Shown here: positions 16,319 to 23,959 of the stretch, piece after piece
Position numbering within the stretch: position 1 is the stretch's first letter
Layout: every line of letters starts with the position of its first letter
Assembly (NCBI GenBank): GCA_031425325.1
Contig: JANPJD010000007.1
Span: 1-36,337 of the forward strand
DNA: 36,337 nucleotides
Source of the DNA: Aliitabrizicola sp031425325
GTDB lineage: Bacteria; Pseudomonadota; Alphaproteobacteria; Rhodobacterales; Rhodobacteraceae
Direction of reading: 5' to 3'
Notes under the pieces: generated by a model
Seen by the model: the letters and a program-made list of their open reading frames with translations, nothing else
Told to the model about the DNA's origin: nothing
The model's database searches: none
Position numbers and translations under genes: made by a program

Positions 16319-17296
16319 ATGGCACGTTTCGTCAGGCATGCCGCAGCCGCGGCAGCAGCAACCGTCATCGCCACGGGCGTCTTCGCCCAAGGCTACCCGG
16401 ATCGGTCCATCACCATGGTCGTGCCCTTTGCGGCGGGTGGTCCGACCGACACGGTCGGCCGGCTCATCGCCGAAAAGATGTCGGCAGACCTTGGTCAGCA
16501 GATCATCGTCGAGAATGTCGGCGGCGCCGGTGGAACCCTCGGTGCGGGCAATGTCGCCTCGGCGGAAGCCGATGGCTACACGATCCTTCTGCATCACATC
16601 GGCATGGCGACCTCGGCCACGCTCTATCGCAACCTCGCCTACAAGCCGCTCGAGGCGTTCGAATACGTCGGCCTTGTCACCGAAGTGCCGATGACCCTCG
16701 TTGCGCGCAAGGACTTCGAGCCTGCCGACATGGCGGGGCTTATCTCGTACGTGAAAGAGAACGCCGACACGATCACCATGGCGAATGCCGGGATCGGCGC
16801 TGCGTCGCATCTCTGCGGGATGCTGTTCATGCAGGCGGTCGACGCGCCGATCGTGACCGTGCCCTACAAGGGGACCGGCCCGGCGATGACCGAGCTTCTG
16901 GGCGGACAGATCGACATCATGTGCGACCAGACCACCAACACGACCGAGCAGATCAAGGGCGGTACGATCAAGGCCTATGCCGTCACCTCGCCCGCGCGGC
17001 TCGACATCTTCCCCGATCTGCCGACCGTCTCGGAAGGCGGGCTCGCGGGAATGGAGGTCTCGATCTGGCACGGGATTTATGCCCCCAAGGGCACCCCGGC
17101 CGAGGCGACCGAACGGCTGACGGCGGCCTTGCAGAAGGCGCTGGCGGACCCCGAGATCGCGGCCAAGTTCGGTGAACTCGGCACCGCCCCCTCCAGCGCT
17201 GCCGATGCAACCCCGGCTGCCCTGCAAGCCAAGCTCGAGACCGAGATCGCCCGCTGGAAGCCGGTGATCGAAGGTGCGGGCGTCTTCGCCGACTGA
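16319..17296 (+). CDS. tctC: Tripartite tricarboxylate transporter substrate-binding protein (TctC/Bug)
   Basis: A 325-residue periplasmic solute-binding receptor. A signal peptide spans MARFVRHAAAAAAATVIATG with cleavage near VFAQ. The Bug-fold signatures follow: YPDRSITMVVPFAAGGPTDT at the mature N-terminus, ENVGGAGGTLGAG and later VPYKGTGPAMTELLGGQID, with the late IWHGIYAPKGTP segment. These loops bind the carboxylate groups of the ligand through main-chain contacts. The ATG at 16319 is set by GGGAGG 5-8 bp upstream and by the signal peptide. It is the first gene of the tctCBA set and is followed by a strong hairpin, which would allow the receptor to be made in excess of the membrane parts. 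The substrate (citrate, tricarballylate or another acid) cannot be read from sequence. Confidence 0.95.
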   Translation: MARFVRHAAAAAAATVIATGVFAQGYPDRSITMVVPFAAGGPTDTVGRLIAEKMSADLGQQIIVENVGGAGGTLGAGNVASAEADGYTILLHHIGMATSATLYRNLAYKPLEAFEYVGLVTEVPMTLVARKDFEPADMAGLISYVKENADTITMANAGIGAASHLCGMLFMQAVDAPIVTVPYKGTGPAMTELLGGQIDIMCDQTTNTTEQIKGGTIKAYAVTSPARLDIFPDLPTVSEGGLAGMEVSIWHGIYAPKGTPAEATERLTAALQKALADPEIAAKFGELGTAPSSAADATPAALQAKLETEIARWKPVIEGAGVFAD

Positions 17297-17307
17297 CGAG
17301 GAGGGCG

Positions 17308-17331
17308 GGCCCCGGCGACTACGCCGGGGCC
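17308..17331 (+). terminator. Intercistronic hairpin between tctC and tctB
   Basis: GGCCCCGGCG-ACTA-CGCCGGGGCC is a perfect 10-bp GC stem with a 4-nt loop in the gap between tctC and tctB, followed by GCTTTGC. Such hairpins after binding-protein genes usually protect the upstream message or partly attenuate downstream genes. Confidence 0.7.
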
Positions 17332-17347
17332 GCTTTGCATGGGGGAC

Positions 17348-17815
17348 ATGATGGATCGCGTCAACAAGGCGGATTTCGCCGCAGGTCTCTTGTTCGTGCT
17401 GTTCGGACTCGGGTTCGGCATCACGGCGCTGGGGCTCGAGATGGGCACAACGCTGCGGATGGGGCCGGGCTACTTTCCGATGGTCCTCGCGGTCCTGCTG
17501 ACCGGATTGGGCCTTGCCATCGTCTTTACGTCCTTTCGGTCCGAGGGTGAACCGGTCGGGACCTATGCCCTTCGCGGGATGGTCTTCATCCTGGCGGCGC
17601 CGGTATTCTTCGGCCTGACCGTGCGGGGCCTGGGCTTCGTGCCGTCGATCTTCCTCACGACTCTGATCGCCGCCTTTGCGGGGCTGCACCTGAAGCCGTT
17701 GTACGCGGTCGCGCTCGCCCTCGCCGTAACCATCTTCTGCACCCTCGTCTTCTCGGTGGCGCTTGGCCTGCCGTTCCGGCAATTCGGGCCGTGGCTGCCT
17801 GTGCTGGGGAACTGA
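17348..17815 (+). CDS. tctB: Tripartite tricarboxylate transporter small membrane subunit TctB
   Basis: A 155-residue inner-membrane protein with four predicted transmembrane segments: about 10-30 (FAAGLLFVLFGLGFGITALG), 42-60, 78-98 and 115-140. After the first segment comes the GPGYFPMVLAVLLTGLG motif typical of TctB. It is the small partner of the TctA permease, comparable in place to DctQ of TRAP systems. The start is set at 17348 because GGGGG lies just upstream with suitable spacing; an in-frame ATG at 17339 and another at 17351 are alternatives differing by a few residues. It is separated from tctA by 3 bp. Confidence 0.9.
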   Translation: MMDRVNKADFAAGLLFVLFGLGFGITALGLEMGTTLRMGPGYFPMVLAVLLTGLGLAIVFTSFRSEGEPVGTYALRGMVFILAAPVFFGLTVRGLGFVPSIFLTTLIAAFAGLHLKPLYAVALALAVTIFCTLVFSVALGLPFRQFGPWLPVLGN

Positions 17816-17818
17816 CGC

Positions 17819-19324
17819 ATGGACCTTCTGTCCAACCTGGCACTCGGGTTCTCGACGGCTGCCTCGCCCGAGAACCTGCTCTTCTGCCTGATCGGCGTGA
17901 TCCTGGGCACGCTGATCGGCGTGCTGCCGGGCATTGGGGCCACGGCGACCATCGCCATGCTTCTGCCGATCACCTTCCAACTCGAACCCGTGTCATCCCT
18001 CATCATGCTGGCGGGCATCTATTACGGCGCGCAATATGGCGGGTCGACGACCGCCATCCTGATCAACATGCCGGGCGAGTCCTCTTCGGCAGTCACGGCG
18101 ATCGACGGCTACCAGATGGCGCGCAAGGGCAAGGCGGGCACGGCGCTTGCCGTGGCGGCGCTGGGCTCGTTCTTCGCGGGCACGGTGGCCACGCTTCTGG
18201 TGGCCATCTTCGCGCCGCCTCTGACCATCATCGCGCTGAAGTTCGGCTCGGCCGAGTATTTCAGCCTGATGGTGCTGGGGCTAGTGTCGGCGATTGCCCT
18301 GGCCCACGGCTCGATCCTCAAGGCCCTGGCGATGGTTGTGCTGGGTCTGTTGCTGGGCGTGGTCGGCACCGACATCTACACCGGCACGCCGCGCTTCACC
18401 TTCGGCATCACGGCCTATGCCGACGGTCTGAACTTCGTGGCGCTGGCCGTGGGGCTGTTCGGCATCGCCGAGATCCTGCGGAACCTCGAGGGGCAGCAGG
18501 ACCGCACGGTGCTTGGCACCAAACTGGGAACGCTCTGGCCCTCCAAAGCCGATCTCAAGGCGATGGTCGCACCGATGATCCGGGGCACAGCGTTGGGGTC
18601 GGCGCTTGGCATTTTGCCGGGCGGCGGGGCGGTGCTTGCGGCCTTCGCGTCGTACACGGTCGAAAAGCGCATGTCCAAGACGCCCGAAGAGTTCGGCAAG
18701 GGGGCCATCGCCGGTGTCGCCGGGCCCGAAAGCGCCAATAACGCGGGCGCGCAGACCAGCTTCATCCCGCTTCTGACGCTTGGCATCCCCGCCAACCCGG
18801 TGATGGCGCTGATGGTGGGGGCGATGATCATCCAGGGCATTGTGCCGGGGCCGAACGTCGCGACCGACCAACCTGCGCTGTTCTGGGGGATCATCGCCAG
18901 CATGTGGATCGGCAACCTGATGCTGATCGTGCTGAACCTTCCGCTGATCGGGCTGTGGGTCAAGCTGCTGACCGTGCCTTACCATGTGCTTTTCCCCATC
19001 ATCATGGCCTTCTGCTCGATCGGGGTCTATTCGGTGAACTCGAACGTCTACGACCTTTATGCGGTCGCCGGGTTCGGGCTGCTGGGTTACATCCTGCTCA
19101 AGCTCCGCTGCGAACCGGCCCCGCTGCTTCTGGGGTTCGTGCTCGGCCCGCTCCTGGAAGAGAACCTGCGCCGCGCGATGATCCTTGGCCGGGGCGACCC
19201 CACGGTCTTCCTGACCCGACCGATCAGCGCGACCTTGCTGGTTCTGACGCTGCTGGTGCTGGTGATCGTCCTGCTGCCCTCTGTCCGCAAGAAACGTGCC
19301 GAGGTGTTTGTCGAAGGCGACTGA
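17819..19324 (+). CDS. tctA: Tripartite tricarboxylate transporter permease TctA
   Basis: A 501-residue inner-membrane permease with about 11-12 transmembrane segments, the usual TctA length. Diagnostic stretches are GVLPGIGATATIAMLLPITF near residue 40, the PGESSSAVTAIDGYQMARKG loop near 85-105, and the second half-repeat LGILPGGGAVLAAFASYTVEK near 265 with GPESANNAGAQTSFIPLLTLG. Both copies of the family's internal repeat are therefore present. It starts 3 bp after the tctB stop and completes the tctCBA operon, which takes up a carboxylate delivered by TctC using the ion gradient. The next gene converges from the other strand 26 bp later. Confidence 0.96.
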   Translation: MDLLSNLALGFSTAASPENLLFCLIGVILGTLIGVLPGIGATATIAMLLPITFQLEPVSSLIMLAGIYYGAQYGGSTTAILINMPGESSSAVTAIDGYQMARKGKAGTALAVAALGSFFAGTVATLLVAIFAPPLTIIALKFGSAEYFSLMVLGLVSAIALAHGSILKALAMVVLGLLLGVVGTDIYTGTPRFTFGITAYADGLNFVALAVGLFGIAEILRNLEGQQDRTVLGTKLGTLWPSKADLKAMVAPMIRGTALGSALGILPGGGAVLAAFASYTVEKRMSKTPEEFGKGAIAGVAGPESANNAGAQTSFIPLLTLGIPANPVMALMVGAMIIQGIVPGPNVATDQPALFWGIIASMWIGNLMLIVLNLPLIGLWVKLLTVPYHVLFPIIMAFCSIGVYSVNSNVYDLYAVAGFGLLGYILLKLRCEPAPLLLGFVLGPLLEENLRRAMILGRGDPTVFLTRPISATLLVLTLLVLVIVLLPSVRKKRAEVFVEGD

Positions 19325-19350
19325 CGCCGACAAGCGGCTGATTGTGGCCC

Positions 19351-20154
19351 TTACGCGAGGCCGAGCCAGCCGCCGTCCTGCCGGACGAAGTCCCGCGAGG
19401 GCAGAGGCGCAAAGCGCTGCTGCGCCCCGTCCAGAATCCACGGGGTCACCACAAGGCCGTCCCCGTCGAACTCCATCACCGCAAAGCCGTGATCCCGTTC
19501 GCCCTCGCGCGCACAAAGCGCCGTGCCGGTCTGCATGTGGAAGATGGGGCAGGGGGCGATGTCGGTGATGCCGAGGCCGGTCGTCCAGTGATGCAGATGC
19601 CCTGACAGGACGACGTGAATGCCAGCATCGGCCAGCCGGGCCAAAGCGCTCTCTGCGCCCCGCGTCTCGCCGCGCTGAAAGCCCGGCGGCTCGACCAGCG
19701 GATGGTGGCAGACGAGGATGTTGGTCGTCCTCTCGCCGCCGCCGGCGAGCGCCTCGCAGATCCGGTCGATCTCGGCCTGGCGCACCCGCCCGCCGCGCCA
19801 CTTGAGGGGAGCGGCGGTGTTCGCGCCAAAAAGCCGAAGTGGTCCGATCCGTAAGGCCGGGGCGAGGTCGGTCGCGGCCCCGGCCCGATAGGGGGCAAAG
19901 GGGGCAAAAAGGCGGGTAAAAGGATTGTAGACGGGAAGATCGTGGTTGCCGGGAATGATCATGGACGGTGTGCCGAGGCCGCGCAGGAAGCGCATCGCGG
20001 CCTCGAACTGACCGGACAGGGCCCGTTGGGTCAGGTCGCCCGACACGACGACCACATCCGGGCGGTTGGCCGCGACCGCATGTTGTAAAGGCGCCACAAG
20101 GCCCGAGTGATGCAGGCCGAAATGCAGGTCTGTCAGATGGATCAGCCGGGTCAC
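19351..20154 (-). CDS. Metallophosphoesterase (CpdA-like class III phosphodiesterase)
   Basis: A 267-residue cytoplasmic dimetal phosphoesterase. All five metal blocks are visible in order: DLHFG (D9, H11), GDLTQR, GNHD, CHHP and SGHLHH. This spacing and length match CpdA/Icc enzymes, which hydrolyse 3',5'-cAMP, and related YfcE-type or lipid-headgroup phosphodiesterases. Its ATG overlaps the stop of the upstream lipid kinase gene by 4 bp, so the two are co-translated. That context leaves a substrate in lipid or cyclic-nucleotide metabolism open; cAMP hydrolysis is the family default, not a demonstrated activity here. Confidence 0.88.
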   Translation of the reverse strand: MTRLIHLTDLHFGLHHSGLVAPLQHAVAANRPDVVVVSGDLTQRALSGQFEAAMRFLRGLGTPSMIIPGNHDLPVYNPFTRLFAPFAPYRAGAATDLAPALRIGPLRLFGANTAAPLKWRGGRVRQAEIDRICEALAGGGERTTNILVCHHPLVEPPGFQRGETRGAESALARLADAGIHVVLSGHLHHWTTGLGITDIAPCPIFHMQTGTALCAREGERDHGFAVMEFDGDGLVVTPWILDGAQQRFAPLPSRDFVRQDGGWLGLA

Positions 20155-21113
20155 GCCGCGTCCGGCTGCACGCCGTCCTCGCCGGCCGCCGGGGCGGGGA
20201 CGATCACCTTCAGCGCGTCGCGGCGGACATGCAGGCGGAACGGGCTTGGCACCAGTTCCCTCTCGCCGTCGATGGCGAGCATCCGGCGCGCCTGGCGCGT
20301 CTCGATCACGATCTCGTCCGCGACGATCAGGTCGAACTCGCGTCCGCGCGAAACCTTGCCCAGCGCCAGCCGGAACGCAGCCTCGATCAGCTCAAGCGGC
20401 TTGTGCCCGCGCGCCAGAAACAGCGCGAGTTGGCCGTTCTGCACCGCCTCGACCCCGTCGAGCCCCAGGCTTTCCAACTGAAAGGCGCTGCGGGCGGCGA
20501 AGGCGAGCGGCGTGTGAACATGCGTCGTCACGCCGTCCCGCGTCAGGGCAAGATGCATCGGTGCGCGCAGGTCGCGCAGCGTCAGCAGCACGGACCAGTA
20601 GGCTGCGATCCGGCTTCTTCCCCACCGGCGATAGATCGCCTCGCGCCGCGTCAGGATGGCGGGGTAGACCCCGATGCAGGCGTTGTTCAGAAAGATGCGA
20701 CCGTTGACATCGCCGATGTGAATCGACCGGACTTGGCCATGCAGGATCGTGTCCAGCGCCTCGTCCAGCGTCGCCCCTACGCCGAGTTCGCGCGAAAAAT
20801 AGTTGAACGTGCCGCCGGGCAGGACGCCCATGGCCGACTTGCTGCCGATCAGTGCGCCCGCGACGGCGGCCTGTGTCCCGTCGCCTCCAAGCGCCACCAC
20901 GATGTCCGCGCCGTCTTCGGCGGCACGCCTCGCCGCCCCGGCGATGTCGCGCCCCTCGCGGACCGCATAGGTCGCGAAGTCGCTGACCGAGGGGGCAAGC
21001 CGCTCGCGGATGTGCCCCTCTCGCGCATGCGCGTCCTGACGACCGGCCGAGCCGTTCAGTACAAGGGCGACGCGGCTGGCCGAAAGATCGAGGGTCGAGC
21101 TGTCGTTGGTCAT
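20151..21113 (-). CDS. Diacylglycerol kinase family lipid kinase
   Basis: A 320-residue protein of the DAGK/YegS/sphingosine-kinase fold. The N-terminus has VALVLNGSAGR (phosphate loop). The nucleotide motif VALGGDGTQAAVAGAL follows, then GVLPGGTFNYFSRELG, where family members usually have GTxNdfa. The C-terminal beta-sandwich ends with IDGERELVPSPFRLHVRRDALKVIVP. It should phosphorylate a lipid hydroxyl (diacylglycerol or similar) at the inner membrane face. The start at 21113 is preceded by AAGGGG at 6 bp; the in-frame ATG two codons earlier abuts that site directly and is less likely. It overlaps the phosphoesterase gene downstream by 4 bp and is divergent from the antiporter gene. Confidence 0.9.
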   Translation of the reverse strand: MTNDSSTLDLSASRVALVLNGSAGRQDAHAREGHIRERLAPSVSDFATYAVREGRDIAGAARRAAEDGADIVVALGGDGTQAAVAGALIGSKSAMGVLPGGTFNYFSRELGVGATLDEALDTILHGQVRSIHIGDVNGRIFLNNACIGVYPAILTRREAIYRRWGRSRIAAYWSVLLTLRDLRAPMHLALTRDGVTTHVHTPLAFAARSAFQLESLGLDGVEAVQNGQLALFLARGHKPLELIEAAFRLALGKVSRGREFDLIVADEIVIETRQARRMLAIDGERELVPSPFRLHVRRDALKVIVPAPAAGEDGVQPDAA

Positions 21114-21376
21114 CGCCATCCCCTTGCCCCAGACCTCGCCGGAGTTGCCATCAGGGGGACCCCACCAGTCCATGACCTGCCCGGACAAATCATCAGGGCG
21201 CATCTTGGTTCCGTCACCTCGCTTGCTGCAAGGGCACTTCCTGTCGGCAAGCGCTGGAAGCTCCCGACTGGATAGCCGCCCCCGTCCGGCGCGGCACCCG
21301 TTACCGGGCTTGCGCTGACGACTCGTTCCGGGTGACGGTGCGGAACACTTCTCTCCATGATCCCGGCGGAGGTTGC

Positions 21377-23131
21377 GTGGCGGCACCGATCGACATCGCG
21401 ACCTACAGCGACGTGCTGGTCCTGCTTGGCACGGCGGGCGTCATCATTCCCGTGCTGCACAGGTTGGGCATCAGCCCCATGCTAGGATTTCTTGCCATGG
21501 GCGCGGTGCTTGGCCCTCTCGGGCTCGGGTCGCTGATCGCAGAGGTGCCGATCCTCTACTGGTTCACCGTGGTCGATGCCGAGAACGTCTCGAGCGTGGC
21601 CGAGCTTGGGGTGGTGTTCTTGCTGTTCCTGATCGGGATGGAGTTGTCCTATGAGCGGCTGAAGACCATGCGCCGCCTGCTTTTCGGGCTGGGGTCGCTT
21701 CAGATCGTGGTCAGCGCCGCGGTCATCGGGGGCATCGCCGCGATGTTCGGCAACTCGCTGAGTGTCTCGATGATCCTCGGGGCCTGCCTTGCGCTATCCT
21801 CGACGGCAATCGTGATCGAGCTTCTGTCAGAGCAGGGCAGGCTCGTGACCGCTGTCGGCCGGTCGAGCCTTTCGGTGTTGCTTGCCCAGGATCTGGCCGT
21901 CGTGCCGGTCCTGGTCTTCGTGTCGATCCTTGGCAGCAGCGAGGGGCAGTCGGTGATCGGCAGCCTCGTCACGGCGCTTCTGAATGCCTCGGGCGCCATC
22001 GTCGTCATCCTTGTGGCGGGCCGCCTGCTCTTGCGCCCGCTGTTCCGGCTGGTCGCCTCGGTCAGCGCGAGCGGAGTCTTCGTCGCGGCGGCGCTGTTCG
22101 TCATCATCGGCACGGGGGTGGCGGCGGCGGCCGCAGGCCTGTCGATGGCGCTGGGCGCGTTCATCGCGGGGCTTCTGCTGGCCGAGACGGAGTTTCGGCG
22201 GGCCATCGAAACTGCCGTCGGCCCGTTCAAGGGCCTGCTGCTGGGCCTCTTCTTCTTCACGGTCGGCATGAACATCGACGTTCGTGAGGTGCTGCGCGAT
22301 CCGGTCTGGCTGCTCGCCTCGGTCGTCGGGCTGATCGGCATCAAGGCAGCGATCCTGACGCTGCTTGCCCGCCTGTTCGGGCTGTCTTGGCCGGTTGCCT
22401 TCGAGACGGGGCTGCTGCTCGGTCCCGGCGGAGAGTTCGCGTTCATCGTGGTCGGGATGGCGACCACCGTCGGCCTGATCTCGACCGAGGTGTCGAGTTT
22501 CGTGATCGCGGTCACGTCGCTGACGATGGCGTTGATCCCGGCGCTGTCCTTTGCCGCGCGGCGGATCGCCGAGCGCGACCGCGGCCCGGTCAGCGCCAGT
22601 CCACCCGTGAGTGCCGTGCCCCCGGGAACCAGCGGACATGCGATCGTCGTCGGATACGGGCGCGTCGGCAAGGTCGTCTGCTCGATGCTGGACCGGCACG
22701 GACTGGCCTATGTCGCCGTGGACCGCGACCCGTCCGCGGTCACCGCACCCCGTGGCAGCGGGCGCGATCTGTCCTATGGCAACGCGACGGACCCGGACCT
22801 CCTGCTAAGCTGCGGGCTGCGAGAGGCGAAGGCCGTCATCATCACCATCTCGGAGCGCACGGCGATCGACGAGATCGTCGCCTGGGTCAGGACCGTGCGA
22901 AGCGACATCGTCATCATCTCGCGCGCCCGCCACGCCGAACATGCGCGACACCTCTACGCGGTCGGCGTCACCGACGCGGTTCCCGAGACCATCGAGGCAA
23001 GCCTGCAACTGTCCGAGGCGGCCTTGCTGGGCCTTGGGCAAGCGGCGGGGAGGGTGATCGCCTCGATCCACGAGAAACGTGACGAGTTCCGGACAGAGCT
23101 GCAAGCCGCGGCGGGCAGGGCGAAAGCCTGA
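21377..23131 (+). CDS. CPA2-family cation:proton antiporter with RCK domain (KefB/KefC type)
   Basis: A 584-residue inner-membrane antiporter. About 12-13 hydrophobic segments fill residues 10-395, including GFLAMGAVLGPLGLGSLIAE, the LGACLALSSTAIVIELLSEQG segment and SVLLAQDLAVVPVLVF, all typical of the CPA2 exchanger domain. A cytoplasmic Rossmann RCK/TrkA-N domain starts at about 421 with HAIVVGYGRVGKVVCSMLDR (GxGxxG) and continues through YGNATDPDLLLSCGLREA. It should exchange K+ (or Na+) for protons under nucleotide control. GTG 21377 is preferred because GGAGG lies 4 bp upstream and the hydrophobic domain follows directly; another GTG at 21332 adds 15 residues. No KefF/KefG ancillary gene is adjacent. 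It is transcribed divergently from the lipid kinase. Confidence 0.93.
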   Translation: MAAPIDIATYSDVLVLLGTAGVIIPVLHRLGISPMLGFLAMGAVLGPLGLGSLIAEVPILYWFTVVDAENVSSVAELGVVFLLFLIGMELSYERLKTMRRLLFGLGSLQIVVSAAVIGGIAAMFGNSLSVSMILGACLALSSTAIVIELLSEQGRLVTAVGRSSLSVLLAQDLAVVPVLVFVSILGSSEGQSVIGSLVTALLNASGAIVVILVAGRLLLRPLFRLVASVSASGVFVAAALFVIIGTGVAAAAAGLSMALGAFIAGLLLAETEFRRAIETAVGPFKGLLLGLFFFTVGMNIDVREVLRDPVWLLASVVGLIGIKAAILTLLARLFGLSWPVAFETGLLLGPGGEFAFIVVGMATTVGLISTEVSSFVIAVTSLTMALIPALSFAARRIAERDRGPVSASPPVSAVPPGTSGHAIVVGYGRVGKVVCSMLDRHGLAYVAVDRDPSAVTAPRGSGRDLSYGNATDPDLLLSCGLREAKAVIITISERTAIDEIVAWVRTVRSDIVIISRARHAEHARHLYAVGVTDAVPETIEASLQLSEAALLGLGQAAGRVIASIHEKRDEFRTELQAAAGRAKA

Positions 23132-23158
23132 GCCTTCTGCGATCGGGGCCACGTGCCC

Positions 23159-23959
23159 TTAGTCGGTAAGCCGGGTTGCAAGCGCGAAATCCTGAAGCTC
23201 TTCCGGCAGCAGGATGTAGATCTCGTCGGGCGGGGTCGTCAGGCCCTTGACCATCAACATCGGGTCCACGCCCATCTCGTCGAGGTAGGCCATGACCTCG
23301 CCCTGGCCGATCTGGATGTCGGACACCAGCAGGAAGGCCGGAAGATAGGTGTTCTCGCCGAAATAGTGCTGATGGACGCCGACATGGCCGTTGCGCGAAA
23401 CCTCGCGCTCGGCCCCGCCCGCAAGGATGTAGGGGCAAGCCGAAAAGCAGAACGCGCCCGAAGCGACCACGACCGGAACCCCGCTGCCCCGGATCAGGCG
23501 TCCGATTTCCAGCGCATCGCGGACCGACCCGCCGGGCGAGTGCAGGGCTATCGCAGTCGGCGGTTCGGCCAACGCCGCAAGCCAATCGGCAAAGCGCTGC
23601 GCGTCGCCCTCGGCGATGCCGCCGGTCATGAGGGCGGCACCGTCGCGGTCCGGCAGGTCGACTGTGGAAAACTCCAACCGGCGCGGGACCGTCTCGTCGG
23701 CCGGAAAGCCGGGGCCTGGGGGCTGGTCCATCGGCAGGCGGCTCGGCTCGAACCGTCGCGTCTGGTTGCCGGGTGCGACGGGTACGTCCACTGCCGGGGC
23801 GCTTGGCCCGGCCCCCGGCAAAAGGCGCTGCAAGTCGGGCGGCAGGTCGCCGACCGCCACGAGCACTGCCAGCAGGCATTGCGCGATCAGCATCAGCTTG
23901 AGCACCTTCGCAGCGGTCCAGCGCGCCTGGCCGCGCGCCGAGGGTGCCGCATCGCTCAT
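23159..23959 (-). CDS. Membrane-anchored ClpP/SDH-fold protease-like protein (COG3904 type)
   Basis: A 266-residue protein with one N-terminal transmembrane anchor (about 19-38, VLKLMLIAQCLLAVLVAVG), a Pro-rich linker (45-85), then a ClpP/crotonase-fold domain facing the periplasm. The fold is shown by TAIALHSPGGSVRDALEIGR, an oxyanion-type glycine loop, the nucleophile candidate S173 in GAFCFSACPYILAGG and the histidine candidate H196 in GHVGVHQHYFG. This serine-histidine pair with SPGGS matches SppA/ClpP-like serine proteases. The two cysteines beside S173 may form a disulfide. It overlaps the upstream coiled-coil membrane protein gene by 4 bp (ATGA), implying a joint function. The substrate is unknown. 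Confidence 0.8.
   Translation of the reverse strand: MSDAAPSARGQARWTAAKVLKLMLIAQCLLAVLVAVGDLPPDLQRLLPGAGPSAPAVDVPVAPGNQTRRFEPSRLPMDQPPGPGFPADETVPRRLEFSTVDLPDRDGAALMTGGIAEGDAQRFADWLAALAEPPTAIALHSPGGSVRDALEIGRLIRGSGVPVVVASGAFCFSACPYILAGGAEREVSRNGHVGVHQHYFGENTYLPAFLLVSDIQIGQGEVMAYLDEMGVDPMLMVKGLTTPPDEIYILLPEELQDFALATRLTD

Noticed and set aside
16091..17980. Long minus-strand open frame (629 codons) across tctC and tctB
   Set aside because: Antisense of two well-supported genes; the translation is a low-complexity Arg/Asp/Gly/Gln mix.
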